This document shows, piece by piece, positions 6,907-12,861 of a stretch of DNA of 12,861 nt. The first letter of the stretch is position 1, and every line of letters starts with the position of its first letter. Location: assembly GCA_036005125.1 (NCBI GenBank), contig DASYQV010000155.1:1-12861 (forward strand), written 5' to 3'. The position numbers and the translations under genes were made by a program. Below the pieces are notes generated by a model that saw nothing but the letters and a program-made list of their open reading frames with translations, was not told the DNA's origin and made no database searches. The DNA comes from DASYQV01 sp036005125. GTDB lineage: Bacteria; Acidobacteriota; Vicinamibacteria; Vicinamibacterales; UBA2999.

Positions 6907-6914
6907 AGTATAAT
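6907..6914. promoter_or_regulatory. Overlapping -10-like hexamers on both strands
   Basis: The plus strand has TATAAT at 6909-6914; the minus strand has TATACT at 6912-6907. The minus-strand copy lies 9 nt before the DUF4159 start and would give an almost leaderless message. The plus-strand copy is about 200 nt before the molybdenum operon, which has a nearer candidate at 7064-7069. No matching -35 boxes are evident. Confidence 0.4.
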
Positions 6915-7018
6915 TCGGGCTGCCTTTGGCCGAGCTACGAGATAGAATCAACGTTTCGGCCCCGCGGAGCCCGGGCGGCCGTGCTGATTCCGTTCGGCCG
7001 AACCCCTGGGAACACATT

Positions 7019-7049
7019 CTGGAAGCAATAGCGGAGACCGTGCTTCCAG
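7019..7049. promoter_or_regulatory. Perfect 9-bp inverted repeat upstream of the molybdenum operon
   Basis: CTGGAAGCA (7019-7027) and TGCTTCCAG (7041-7049) are perfect complements separated by 13 nt. A possible -10 box TAATAT (7064-7069) follows; if correct, the right arm overlaps the -35 region. This arrangement suits an operator for a regulator of the operon at 7114. An mRNA hairpin from an upstream promoter is an alternative. No regulator gene is present in the window. Confidence 0.5.
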
Positions 7050-7063
7050 GGGGCCATTTCTGT

Positions 7064-7106
7064 TAATATCCCGGCCGTACCCGACCGTATCCCGACAGCA
7101 AGGGAG
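7064..7106 (+). promoter_or_regulatory. Probable promoter -10 and leader of the molybdenum operon
   Basis: TAATAT (7064-7069) is a plausible -10 hexamer. The leader that follows contains an imperfect direct repeat, CCGTACCCGAC (7075-7085) and CCGTATCCCGAC (7085-7096), and a strong ribosome-binding site AAGGGAG (7100-7106) 7 nt before the ATG at 7114. The ribosome-binding site is certain; the promoter is tentative. Confidence 0.5.
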
Positions 7107-7113
7107 TCGTTCA

Positions 7114-7749
7114 ATGTCAGACAAAGATATGGCGGACGCCAACATGATGCCTGAACGAGGTGTGTCGCGCCGCGCGTTCATCAAAGGCGTTATCGCCGCC
7201 GGCGCGGCTGTGTCATCGACCGCATATCTGTTCCGCGCACCCATCTTCGGGCAGCCCGGGGCGCCCGGCGCTGTCGAACGGCTGATCACGTTGAATGTCA
7301 ACGGGCAGATGCGGCGTGTCGACGTCATGAAGCAGGAAACGCTTGCCATGACGCTGCGCTACAAGCTCGGGCTCACGGGCACCAAGCTTGGCTGCGATCG
7401 CTCCGAGTGCGGCGCGTGCACCGTCCTCATCGACGATGTGCCTCACTATTCGTGCTCGATCCTGACGCATTCGGTGCGAGGCCGGAAGGTCGTCACGATC
7501 GAAGGCCTGGCCGGCGCCGACGGGACGCTCCATCCCGTGCAGCAGGGCGTGGTCGAGGAACAGGGTTTTCAGTGCGCGTTCTGCATGCCGGGCTTCGTGA
7601 TGGCCGCCGTCGGCTTCCTGAAGGTCAATCCAAATCCAACGCGCGCCGAGCTCGCCCACGGCGTCTCGGGCAATCTGTGTCGCTGTCAGGACTACGACAA
7701 GATCCTCACAGCCTTCATGCGCGGCGCCGAAATCCTGCGGAGGGCCTGA
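7114..7749 (+). CDS. [2Fe-2S] subunit of a xanthine-dehydrogenase-family molybdenum hydroxylase, Tat-exported
   Basis: This 211-residue small subunit carries two [2Fe-2S] clusters that pass electrons from the molybdenum site towards FAD. The N-terminal plant-ferredoxin-type cluster is bound by Cys94, Cys99, Cys102 and Cys114; the C-terminal helical-domain cluster by Cys154, Cys157, Cys189 and Cys191. All eight are present at the expected spacings. The motif around the second cluster is CAFCMPG rather than the usual CGxCTPG. The N-terminus carries SRRAFIKG (18-25) followed by a hydrophobic stretch, a twin-arginine signal, so the complex is exported folded with its cofactors. A strong ribosome-binding site precedes the ATG. 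The stop is one base from the GTG of the molybdenum subunit, indicating a tightly coupled operon. Confidence 0.95.
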   Translation: MSDKDMADANMMPERGVSRRAFIKGVIAAGAAVSSTAYLFRAPIFGQPGAPGAVERLITLNVNGQMRRVDVMKQETLAMTLRYKLGLTGTKLGCDRSECGACTVLIDDVPHYSCSILTHSVRGRKVVTIEGLAGADGTLHPVQQGVVEEQGFQCAFCMPGFVMAAVGFLKVNPNPTRAELAHGVSGNLCRCQDYDKILTAFMRGAEILRRA

Positions 7750-7750
7750 C

Positions 7751-10210
7751 GTGGCTGAGTACAAGTTGATCGGCAAGAACTACACGACGCCGGACCTGGT
7801 CGCGAAGGTGACCGGGAAAGCGAAGTACGCCGAAGACTACCGCGCCGAAGGCATGCTCTTCTGCAAATTGCTCCTCAGCCCGATGCCGCACGCCCGCGTG
7901 CGGAACATCGACGCGAGGGAAGCGCTCGCCATGCCCGGCGTCAAGGCGATCCTCACGGCCGATGAGCTCCCGCCTCCGCCGCCACCGCCCGCGCCCCCGC
8001 CCGGCCAGCCCGCGGTGACGCAGCCGCCCAATGAGAATGCGCTCACCAATGAGCCTGTCTATCAGGGCGAGCCGATTCTTGCCGTTGCCGCCGTCGATGA
8101 AACCACGGCCGCCGACGCGATCGAGCGAATCGTCCTCGATCTGGAGCCGCTGCCGTTTGCGGTCGATCCGCTCGACAGCTTGAGACCGAACGGGCCCAAC
8201 GCGCGGCTGGAGGGGAACACCTACATCAACCGTGAGCTGAAATCGCTCAAGTGGACGGAAAAGGACTTCTCGGACGCGACGGACGGCCGGCTGCCGATGG
8301 GCGAGGCGCCCGACACCTTCAGCATTGGCGATCTCGAGGCCGGGTTCAAGCAGGCCGACCTCGTGCTCGACGAGACGTTCCTCACCCAGTCGACCACCCA
8401 TCATCCGCTCGAGACGCGCACGGCGATGGCCACCTGGCAGAACGGCAAGCTGCACCTGTACTGCTCGACGCAGAGCACGGTGCAGACCGTGGGCAACGTC
8501 GCCCGGTGGGTCGGGATCAAGCCGGAAGACGTCGTGCTGATCAGCGAGTTCACCGGCGGCGGCTTCGGCAGCAAGATTCCGGGCTCGCAGACGATGGCGA
8601 TCCCGGCACTGCTCTCGAAGAAGACCGGCCAGCCGGTGATGATGCGCATCTCCCGCGAGGAAGAGCATTACATCGGGCGCGCGCGTGCGGGTGTGCAGGC
8701 GCGAGCGCGGGTCGGCTTCCGCAAGGACGGACGCATCACCGCGATCGACGTCTTTACCATCCAGGACAGCGGGCCCTACGGTGCGCAGGGCGACTACCGG
8801 AACGTCGGGATCATGGCCTCGCTGGCGTTTCAGCCGATGGCGATGCGCTGGCGCGGCGTCACCGTGCTCACGAACACGCCGCCGCGGGCGCCCCAGCGTG
8901 CGCCCGGCGGTCAGCAGATGAACGGGATCTTCGATCCGATCGTCAGCAAGGCCGCGCGGAAGCTCGGAATCGACCAGGTGGAGATACGGCGCGTCAACGC
9001 TCCGTCGGGGAAGGCGACGTTCGGACCTCCCGACCCGAAGACCGGTAAACAGGGATATGTGACCAGCGCATTCGTCCGCGAAGCGCTCGACAAGGGAGCC
9101 GAGCTCTTCGGCTGGGAGGCGAAGAAGCAATATTCCGGTAAGCGGCGCGGGTCGAAGGCCAGGGGTATTGGCGTCTCCGTGAGTCCATTCAACGCCGGCT
9201 CGACCGGCTTCGACGGCCTGCTGATCATCCGGCCGGATGGCATGCTGCAGGTGCAGTCGGGGGTGGGCAATCTCGGCACGCACTCCGTGATCGACGTCAC
9301 GCGCGTGGCCGCGGAAATGCTCGACATGCCGTGGGACCGATGCGAGGTCCAGTTCGGGAACACATCGAAGCATCTGCCGTGGACGTGCGTTTCGGCCGGC
9401 AGCCAGACAACGCACGCGATGACCCGCGCCAACTACGCGGCCGCTATGGACGCGAAGAAGAAGCTGCAGGAGATCGCCGCAAAGGATCTTGGCGGGCGGG
9501 CCGAGGACTACGACATCGGCAACCAGCGCGTCTTCCGGAAGGGCAGTCCGGGCAGCGGTCTCACCTTCGCACAGGCCGCGAGGCGCGCGATCCAGCTCGG
9601 CGGCGTGTACGACGGTCACGAGCTGCCAAAGGACATCAACGCGTTCACGACACGATCGGCAACGGCGCTCGCCGGTACCGGACTGATGGGTGTGGCCAGG
9701 GACAACTATCCGCACGACGGCAACACGCTGTCCCACGTGGTCGCCTTCGCCGAGGTCGAGGTCGATGTCGAGACGGGAGCGCTCCGGATCGTCGAGTACG
9801 CCACTGTCGCCGACGTCGGCACCGTCCTCCACCCGCACAGCCTGTCCGGTCAGGTATTCGGCGGCTCGATGCTCGGCATCGGGCACGCGATCTCGCAGAG
9901 GTGGCTCTACGACCGCCAGTACGGCATGCCGCTGGCCAAGCGCTTCCATTACAACGGACCGCCCACGATCCTCGACGCGCCGGCCAACGTGAAGTTCGCT
10001 GCGCTGAACATCGCCGATCCCGAGACGCCTGTCGGCGCCCGCGGCGTCGGGGAATCGCCCGTCGGTGCCGGATACGCAGCGATCCTGACCGCTCTGGCCG
10101 ACGCGCTCGGAGACGACGTCTTCAGACGTACGCCGGTGACGCCCGACCTCATCCTGGCGTCGCTGGAGCTGGGCCACGGAAGTCACGACGCGTTGACCAC
10201 CAACGTCTAG
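7751..10210 (+). CDS. Molybdopterin-binding catalytic subunit, xanthine dehydrogenase family
   Basis: The 819-residue large subunit hydroxylates a substrate carbon with water-derived oxygen at a molybdenum-dinucleotide centre. It starts with GTG one base after the Fe-S subunit stop. Residues 1-125 form the a/b hammerhead domain (VTGKAKYAEDY); the rest is the cofactor-binding domain with GGGFGSK (269-275), RAPGG (383-387), SAGSQTTH (548-555) and the catalytic Glu768 in GARGVGE. No signal peptide is visible, so it would be exported with the Tat-bearing small subunit. Residues 74-84 are seven prolines, alanine and three prolines, an unusual insertion within the hammerhead domain likely to need elongation factor P. 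The residues that select the substrate do not match xanthine, CO or 4-hydroxybenzoyl-CoA enzymes clearly enough to name one. Confidence 0.95.
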   Translation: MAEYKLIGKNYTTPDLVAKVTGKAKYAEDYRAEGMLFCKLLLSPMPHARVRNIDAREALAMPGVKAILTADELPPPPPPPAPPPGQPAVTQPPNENALTNEPVYQGEPILAVAAVDETTAADAIERIVLDLEPLPFAVDPLDSLRPNGPNARLEGNTYINRELKSLKWTEKDFSDATDGRLPMGEAPDTFSIGDLEAGFKQADLVLDETFLTQSTTHHPLETRTAMATWQNGKLHLYCSTQSTVQTVGNVARWVGIKPEDVVLISEFTGGGFGSKIPGSQTMAIPALLSKKTGQPVMMRISREEEHYIGRARAGVQARARVGFRKDGRITAIDVFTIQDSGPYGAQGDYRNVGIMASLAFQPMAMRWRGVTVLTNTPPRAPQRAPGGQQMNGIFDPIVSKAARKLGIDQVEIRRVNAPSGKATFGPPDPKTGKQGYVTSAFVREALDKGAELFGWEAKKQYSGKRRGSKARGIGVSVSPFNAGSTGFDGLLIIRPDGMLQVQSGVGNLGTHSVIDVTRVAAEMLDMPWDRCEVQFGNTSKHLPWTCVSAGSQTTHAMTRANYAAAMDAKKKLQEIAAKDLGGRAEDYDIGNQRVFRKGSPGSGLTFAQAARRAIQLGGVYDGHELPKDINAFTTRSATALAGTGLMGVARDNYPHDGNTLSHVVAFAEVEVDVETGALRIVEYATVADVGTVLHPHSLSGQVFGGSMLGIGHAISQRWLYDRQYGMPLAKRFHYNGPPTILDAPANVKFAALNIADPETPVGARGVGESPVGAGYAAILTALADALGDDVFRRTPVTPDLILASLELGHGSHDALTTNV

Positions 10211-10235
10211 TAGGCAATCGAGTAGGAGCATCACC

Positions 10236-11249
10236 ATGGCCGTGATTCACGACATGATGCCCGCCTTCGAGCTGTTTCAGCCGACGAGCATCGCCGACAC
10301 GTTAACGCTGCTGGGTCGTTATCGGGGCGACGCGTGGGTGATGGCGGGAGGCCTCGACAGCTTCGACTGGCTCAAGGACCGCATCAAGCGGCCCCGCTAC
10401 GTCGTCGATATCGGAGGCGTCGCCGAGCTGAAGGGTATCCGTGCCAGCGGAGCCGGTCTCGAGATCGGCGCCGGAACGACGCTCACCGAGGTGGTTCGCC
10501 ATCCCGTCGTCAAGGAGAAGTTCGGGATCCTCCTGGAGGCGGCCGAGGCAGCCGCCTCGCCGCAGATCCGGAATCAGGGGACGATCGGCGGCAACGTGTC
10601 GCAGGACACGCGCTGCTGGTATTACCGGGCCGGTTGGAGCTGTTACCGCGCGGGCGGCAACATCTGTTATGCAGACACGCCAACGGCGATCAACCGCGAG
10701 CACGCGATCTTCGACGCGGACCGCTGCGTTGCCGTCAGCCCGTCGGACACGGCGCCGGCGCTCATCGCCCTCGACGCGAAGATGGTGATCCGGAACCTCG
10801 AGGGCGAGCGGGTCGTCGACGCGGAGAACTACTTCATCGGACCGGGAATCGACATCACCCGGATGAACATTCTCCAGCCGGGCGATCTCCTGACTGCCAT
10901 CCGCATCCCGGACACCTGGGCAGGGGCGCAGTTCTACTTCGAGAAGATCGCCGATCGGAAGGTCTGGGACTTCCCGCTGGTGAACGTCGCCTCGGCGATG
11001 GTGGCGAATCAGAGCGCGATTCAGCGCATCCGCCTCGCGCTCAACGGGGTTGCCGCGCATCCGAAGCGGCTGGTAGAGGTCGAGGCTGCGGTGACGGGCA
11101 AGCCGCGAAATGAGCAGACGGCGGAAATGGCGGGACGGTTGGCAATCGCCGGAGCGCAGCCGCTGCAGCACAACGGCTACAAGCTGCCGCTCGTCAAGAA
11201 CCTGGTGAAGCGAGCGATCAGGGGAGTGGAGGGGTCATGGACTTCCTGA
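10236..11249 (+). CDS. FAD-binding subunit (CO-dehydrogenase M type) with a four-cysteine insertion
   Basis: This 337-residue medium subunit binds FAD. AGGAG (10224-10228) sits 7 nt before the ATG, 25 bp after the large-subunit stop. FAD-site motifs are MAGGLDSFDWLK (36-47) and TIGGNVSQDTR (116-126). An insertion directly follows, with Cys127, Cys136, Cys144 and Cys164 (spacing 8, 7 and 19). The beta subunit of 4-hydroxybenzoyl-CoA reductase has a comparable cysteine loop at this point that holds an extra [4Fe-4S] cluster; ordinary xanthine dehydrogenase FAD domains do not. A fourth Fe-S centre is therefore likely here, by inference. The C-terminal part (DFPLVNVASAMV, then an IRLALNGVAAHPKR segment) is the usual CO-dehydrogenase-like domain. 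It lacks its own export signal and overlaps the cytochrome gene by 13 bp. Confidence 0.93.
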   Translation: MAVIHDMMPAFELFQPTSIADTLTLLGRYRGDAWVMAGGLDSFDWLKDRIKRPRYVVDIGGVAELKGIRASGAGLEIGAGTTLTEVVRHPVVKEKFGILLEAAEAAASPQIRNQGTIGGNVSQDTRCWYYRAGWSCYRAGGNICYADTPTAINREHAIFDADRCVAVSPSDTAPALIALDAKMVIRNLEGERVVDAENYFIGPGIDITRMNILQPGDLLTAIRIPDTWAGAQFYFEKIADRKVWDFPLVNVASAMVANQSAIQRIRLALNGVAAHPKRLVEVEAAVTGKPRNEQTAEMAGRLAIAGAQPLQHNGYKLPLVKNLVKRAIRGVEGSWTS

Positions 11250-12091
11250 CGTGGGGGCGCAGCCCGTGGGGTGAGTGGATCCTGACGCACGTCTCGTGGG
11301 ATCTGCTCTGGGCGTCGATCTTTGCGGGCGTGGTGTTCCTGGTCGCCCACGCGAGCTACATGGTGCTCTCCGCGCACCGGAAGCGGGAGGCGCACGAGGC
11401 GGACGCGCTCGAGCGGTCGCTGCCAGGCCTCCCGGAACGGATCCCCAAGCACTCGCTGGCAGCACGCCTCTTTCACTGGATCATGGCGGTGGCGATGTTC
11501 GTGCTGCTCTTGACGGCGTTTCTGCCGATCGTCGGGATCCGCTTCCCGTGGGTCCAGTGGCATTGGATGGCCGGTCTCCTGCTCACCGCCTCGATCCTGT
11601 TCCACATCGTGCACGCGACGTTCTGGCTGGACTTCTGGTCGATCTGGGTGGGACCGAAGGACATACCCGAGTTCAAGGCGGAGGTTCTGCGTGAGTTCGG
11701 TCACGACGTCCCGGGTCCGAAGCCAGGGAAGTACCCGCTCGGCAATCGCCTGTACCACACGGTCATCGTCGTGGCGGGCCTGCTCGTCGTCGCGACCGGG
11801 TTGGTGATGATGAAACGGGTGCACACCCCGTTCTTCACGCGCAACCCGTACCTGTTCGGCGACGCGACCTGGGGCGTCACCTACGTGCTGCACGGCACGG
11901 CCGGCGTGGCACTGGTCGGTCTGGTGATTGCGCACGTCTACTTCGCGGTGCGGCCGGAGAAGTGGTGGATCACGAAGGGAATGATCGTCGGCTGGATCAC
12001 GCGGCGCCAGTACCTCGAGCACCACGAGCCGTCGCGCTGGGCCATTGCCCGGTCGTCGGCGTCGCCGAATCGTCCCGGTCCGGCCGTCTGA
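11237..12091 (+). CDS. Membrane cytochrome b (formate-dehydrogenase-gamma / b561 type)
   Basis: This 284-residue membrane protein probably takes electrons from the molybdenum enzyme and reduces quinone. GGAGG directly precedes the ATG, which lies inside the FAD-subunit gene. Five hydrophobic segments are visible at about 22-44, 79-99, 109-131, 172-192 and 214-236. Candidate heme ligands lie at helix ends: His80 in RLFHW, His109 in WHWMAG, His123 and His126 in FHIVH, His174 in LYH, His219 in LHG and His233 in AHVYF. This matches the diheme cytochrome b of formate dehydrogenases and Ni-Fe hydrogenases, here with one additional N-terminal helix. Basic loops (AHRKREAH and the tail EKWWITKG...ITRRQ) predict an outside N-terminus and cytoplasmic C-terminus. 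Coupling of such a cytochrome to a molybdenum hydroxylase is unusual. Confidence 0.9.
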   Translation: MDFLTWGRSPWGEWILTHVSWDLLWASIFAGVVFLVAHASYMVLSAHRKREAHEADALERSLPGLPERIPKHSLAARLFHWIMAVAMFVLLLTAFLPIVGIRFPWVQWHWMAGLLLTASILFHIVHATFWLDFWSIWVGPKDIPEFKAEVLREFGHDVPGPKPGKYPLGNRLYHTVIVVAGLLVVATGLVMMKRVHTPFFTRNPYLFGDATWGVTYVLHGTAGVALVGLVIAHVYFAVRPEKWWITKGMIVGWITRRQYLEHHEPSRWAIARSSASPNRPGPAV

Positions 12092-12103
12092 CCACGTAAT
12101 CGG

Positions 12104-12514
12104 ATGCGGGCCGAGCTCAGCTCGCGATGCAACAGCATCGAAGAAGCATACGAGTTCATGCTGGCCTACGCGGCGCAGGGTCTCGAGAGCGATCGGGCGT
12201 CGGGATCGGGCGCGCAGCTCCGCGAGTTCCTGCGGCGATCGGATGACGCGCTGGCAGGGCTCGCGGATCTCTTTCGACGCATCGTTGCAACCGAACACCT
12301 GCAGCCGGCGGAGCGCTACCACGCGTTCATCGACGTGCTCGACCGCGACGCGCACGATGCGCAGGCGGCCATTCAACTCGTTCTCGCCCAGCCCGCCATC
12401 AGCTCGCAGCTCGTAGACAACCTGAACGCGTCGATTCACCTGCGCGCGCTGCTCACCGACCTGTTCCTGATCGACGAGCTCCTCAAGGCGCGATCCTCGA
12501 CGGAAAAGACGTGA
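12104..12514 (+). CDS. Small helical protein of unknown function in the molybdenum operon
   Basis: This 136-residue protein starts 12 nt after the cytochrome b stop on the same strand, as the last gene of the operon. I recognise no family. The sequence is almost entirely helix-forming: SIEEAYEFMLAYAAQG (11-26), QLREFLRRSDDALAGLADLFRRI (38-60), HAFIDVLDRDAHDAQAAIQL and a C-terminal stretch NASIHLRALLTDLFLIDELL. There is no signal peptide or transmembrane segment and only one cysteine (Cys9), so it is not an obvious electron carrier. Possible roles include a cytoplasmic assembly or proofreading chaperone that holds the Tat leader while cofactors are inserted; this is speculation from position and fold only. 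Compound palindromes begin 13 nt after its stop. Confidence 0.8.
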   Translation: MRAELSSRCNSIEEAYEFMLAYAAQGLESDRASGSGAQLREFLRRSDDALAGLADLFRRIVATEHLQPAERYHAFIDVLDRDAHDAQAAIQLVLAQPAISSQLVDNLNASIHLRALLTDLFLIDELLKARSSTEKT

Positions 12515-12526
12515 GCCCGAGCCGGT

Positions 12527-12606
12527 CGTAGGCCGCGGCCTTTCGTAGGCCGCATCTTTAGATGCGGCCCAGCGAATGTACCCGGGTCTAAAATACCCGG
12601 CCTACG
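12527..12606. repeat. Compound palindromic element with two nested hairpins
   Basis: CGTAGGCCGC occurs twice (12527-12536 and 12544-12553). CGTAGGCCG (12544-12552) is complementary to CGGCCTACG (12598-12606). Between them are two hairpins: GGCCGCATC/GATGCGGCC (12548-12556 with 12561-12569, loop TTTA) and CCGGGT/ACCCGG (12582-12587 with 12595-12600, loop CTAAAAT). The outer pair and the first hairpin share bases, so they are alternative structures. The element follows the last gene of the molybdenum operon and may terminate it, but there is no T-tract. It looks like a dispersed intergenic repeat and differs from the heptamer arrays. Confidence 0.85.
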
Positions 12607-12647
12607 TACATCCGATCTGAAGACCCGCGGTCTGTCAGGCGTCTCCC

Positions 12648-12861
12648 GTGACCCGAGAATCCAGTGCGGCGGCGGTTTGGTTCGCGGTACGCCATCTGCT
12701 GGCGATCATCGTCTTGCCGGGGACGTGGCGATCGCGGTGCCATGGTGGATCGCACGCAGGAACGACATCCGATTGGAGCTGGCGAGCGGCGCCGGCGGGC
12801 TCGTGCTGCAGCTCCTCGGCGCCGGCATGCTCCTCGTGGGCGTGGCGCTGTTTGTGTGGTC
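12648..12861 (+). pseudogene. Frameshifted 5' part of a membrane protein, possibly isoprenylcysteine methyltransferase-like
   Basis: A GTG at 12648 opens a frame encoding VTRESSAAAVWFAVRHLLAIIVLPGT up to about 12725. After that the same frame gives an implausible Trp/Cys/Ser/Arg-rich sequence, while the frame beginning at 12725 continues sensibly as VAIAVPWWIARRNDIRLEL and then a hydrophobic LVLQLLGAGMLLVGVALFVW helix to the window edge. One missing base near 12723-12727 (a G lost from ACGGTGGCG) would join them. The combined N-terminus, with LLAIIVLPGTV followed by a second membrane helix, resembles isoprenylcysteine carboxyl-methyltransferase-like proteins, but that assignment is from limited sequence. 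It could be a true pseudogene or a sequencing or assembly error. AGG at 12637-12639 is a weak ribosome-binding site. Confidence 0.55.

Noticed and set aside
6898..7017. N-terminal extension of the DUF4159 protein by 40 residues
   Set aside because: The extension would precede an evident signal peptide and covers promoter-like sequence, so the downstream ATG at 6897 is preferred.
7019..7113. Moco or other riboswitch in the operon leader
   Set aside because: Only one simple hairpin is visible and the proposed transcription start lies downstream of it; there is no conserved multi-stem aptamer I can recognise.
7715..10237. An 840-codon open frame on the minus strand covering the whole molybdenum subunit gene
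   Set aside because: Its translation is Arg/Asp/His/Gly-rich with no recognisable domain, and the plus-strand frame has all catalytic motifs. Long antisense frames are expected in GC-rich genes.
11177..12439. A 420-codon open frame on the minus strand opposite the cytochrome b and small helical gene
   Set aside because: It spans two real plus-strand genes with clear starts and ribosome-binding spacing; its product is Arg/Asp/His-rich with no domain.
12620..12633. Short palindrome AGACCCGCGGTCT before the GTG at 12648
   Set aside because: Only 5-bp arms around a GC-rich centre, common by chance in this composition; not listed as an operator.

Overview
The window is GC-rich, tightly packed bacterial DNA with about a dozen genes and short intergenic gaps. 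Two exported proteins with Tat-type leaders, a DUF3500 protein, a DUF4159 protein, a CaiB/amidase operon and a molybdenum-hydroxylase operon are a combination I associate with uncultured soil Acidobacteriota (Vicinamibacteria-like). That placement is an inference from gene content and style; there is no rRNA or other marker here.

Left part (1-3029): a Tat-exported alpha/beta hydrolase of the epoxide-hydrolase type runs off the left edge (minus strand). Divergent from it is a secreted DUF3500 protein (1091-2128). Convergent with that is a crotonase-family protein (2250-3029, minus) that lacks both canonical hydratase glutamates. Middle part (3055-5983): a class III CoA-transferase (CaiB/BaiF), an amidase-signature hydrolase overlapping it by one base, and a small orphan ORF form one operon. 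Its start lies only 25 bp from the divergent crotonase start, with a short palindrome in the gap. A secreted DUF4159 protein (6076-6897, minus) converges on this operon.

Right part (7114-12514): a five-gene operon encodes a Tat-exported [2Fe-2S] subunit, an 819-residue molybdopterin subunit, an FAD subunit with a four-cysteine insertion resembling the extra [4Fe-4S] loop of 4-hydroxybenzoyl-CoA reductase, a five-helix histidine-rich cytochrome b, and a small helical protein of unknown role. Together they suggest a membrane-attached molybdenum hydroxylase on the periplasmic side that passes electrons from its substrate through Fe-S centres and FAD to b-hemes and the quinone pool. The substrate cannot be read from the sequence. 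At the right edge is the beginning of a membrane protein interrupted by an apparent one-base frameshift.

The most unexpected non-coding signal is a set of three intergenic elements (978-1037, 2139-2244, 5986-6078). Their sequences are unrelated, but all have the same design: heptanucleotide units in tandem on one arm and their complements in tandem on the other. All three lie where gene orientation changes. A fourth, differently built compound palindrome (12527-12606) follows the molybdenum operon.
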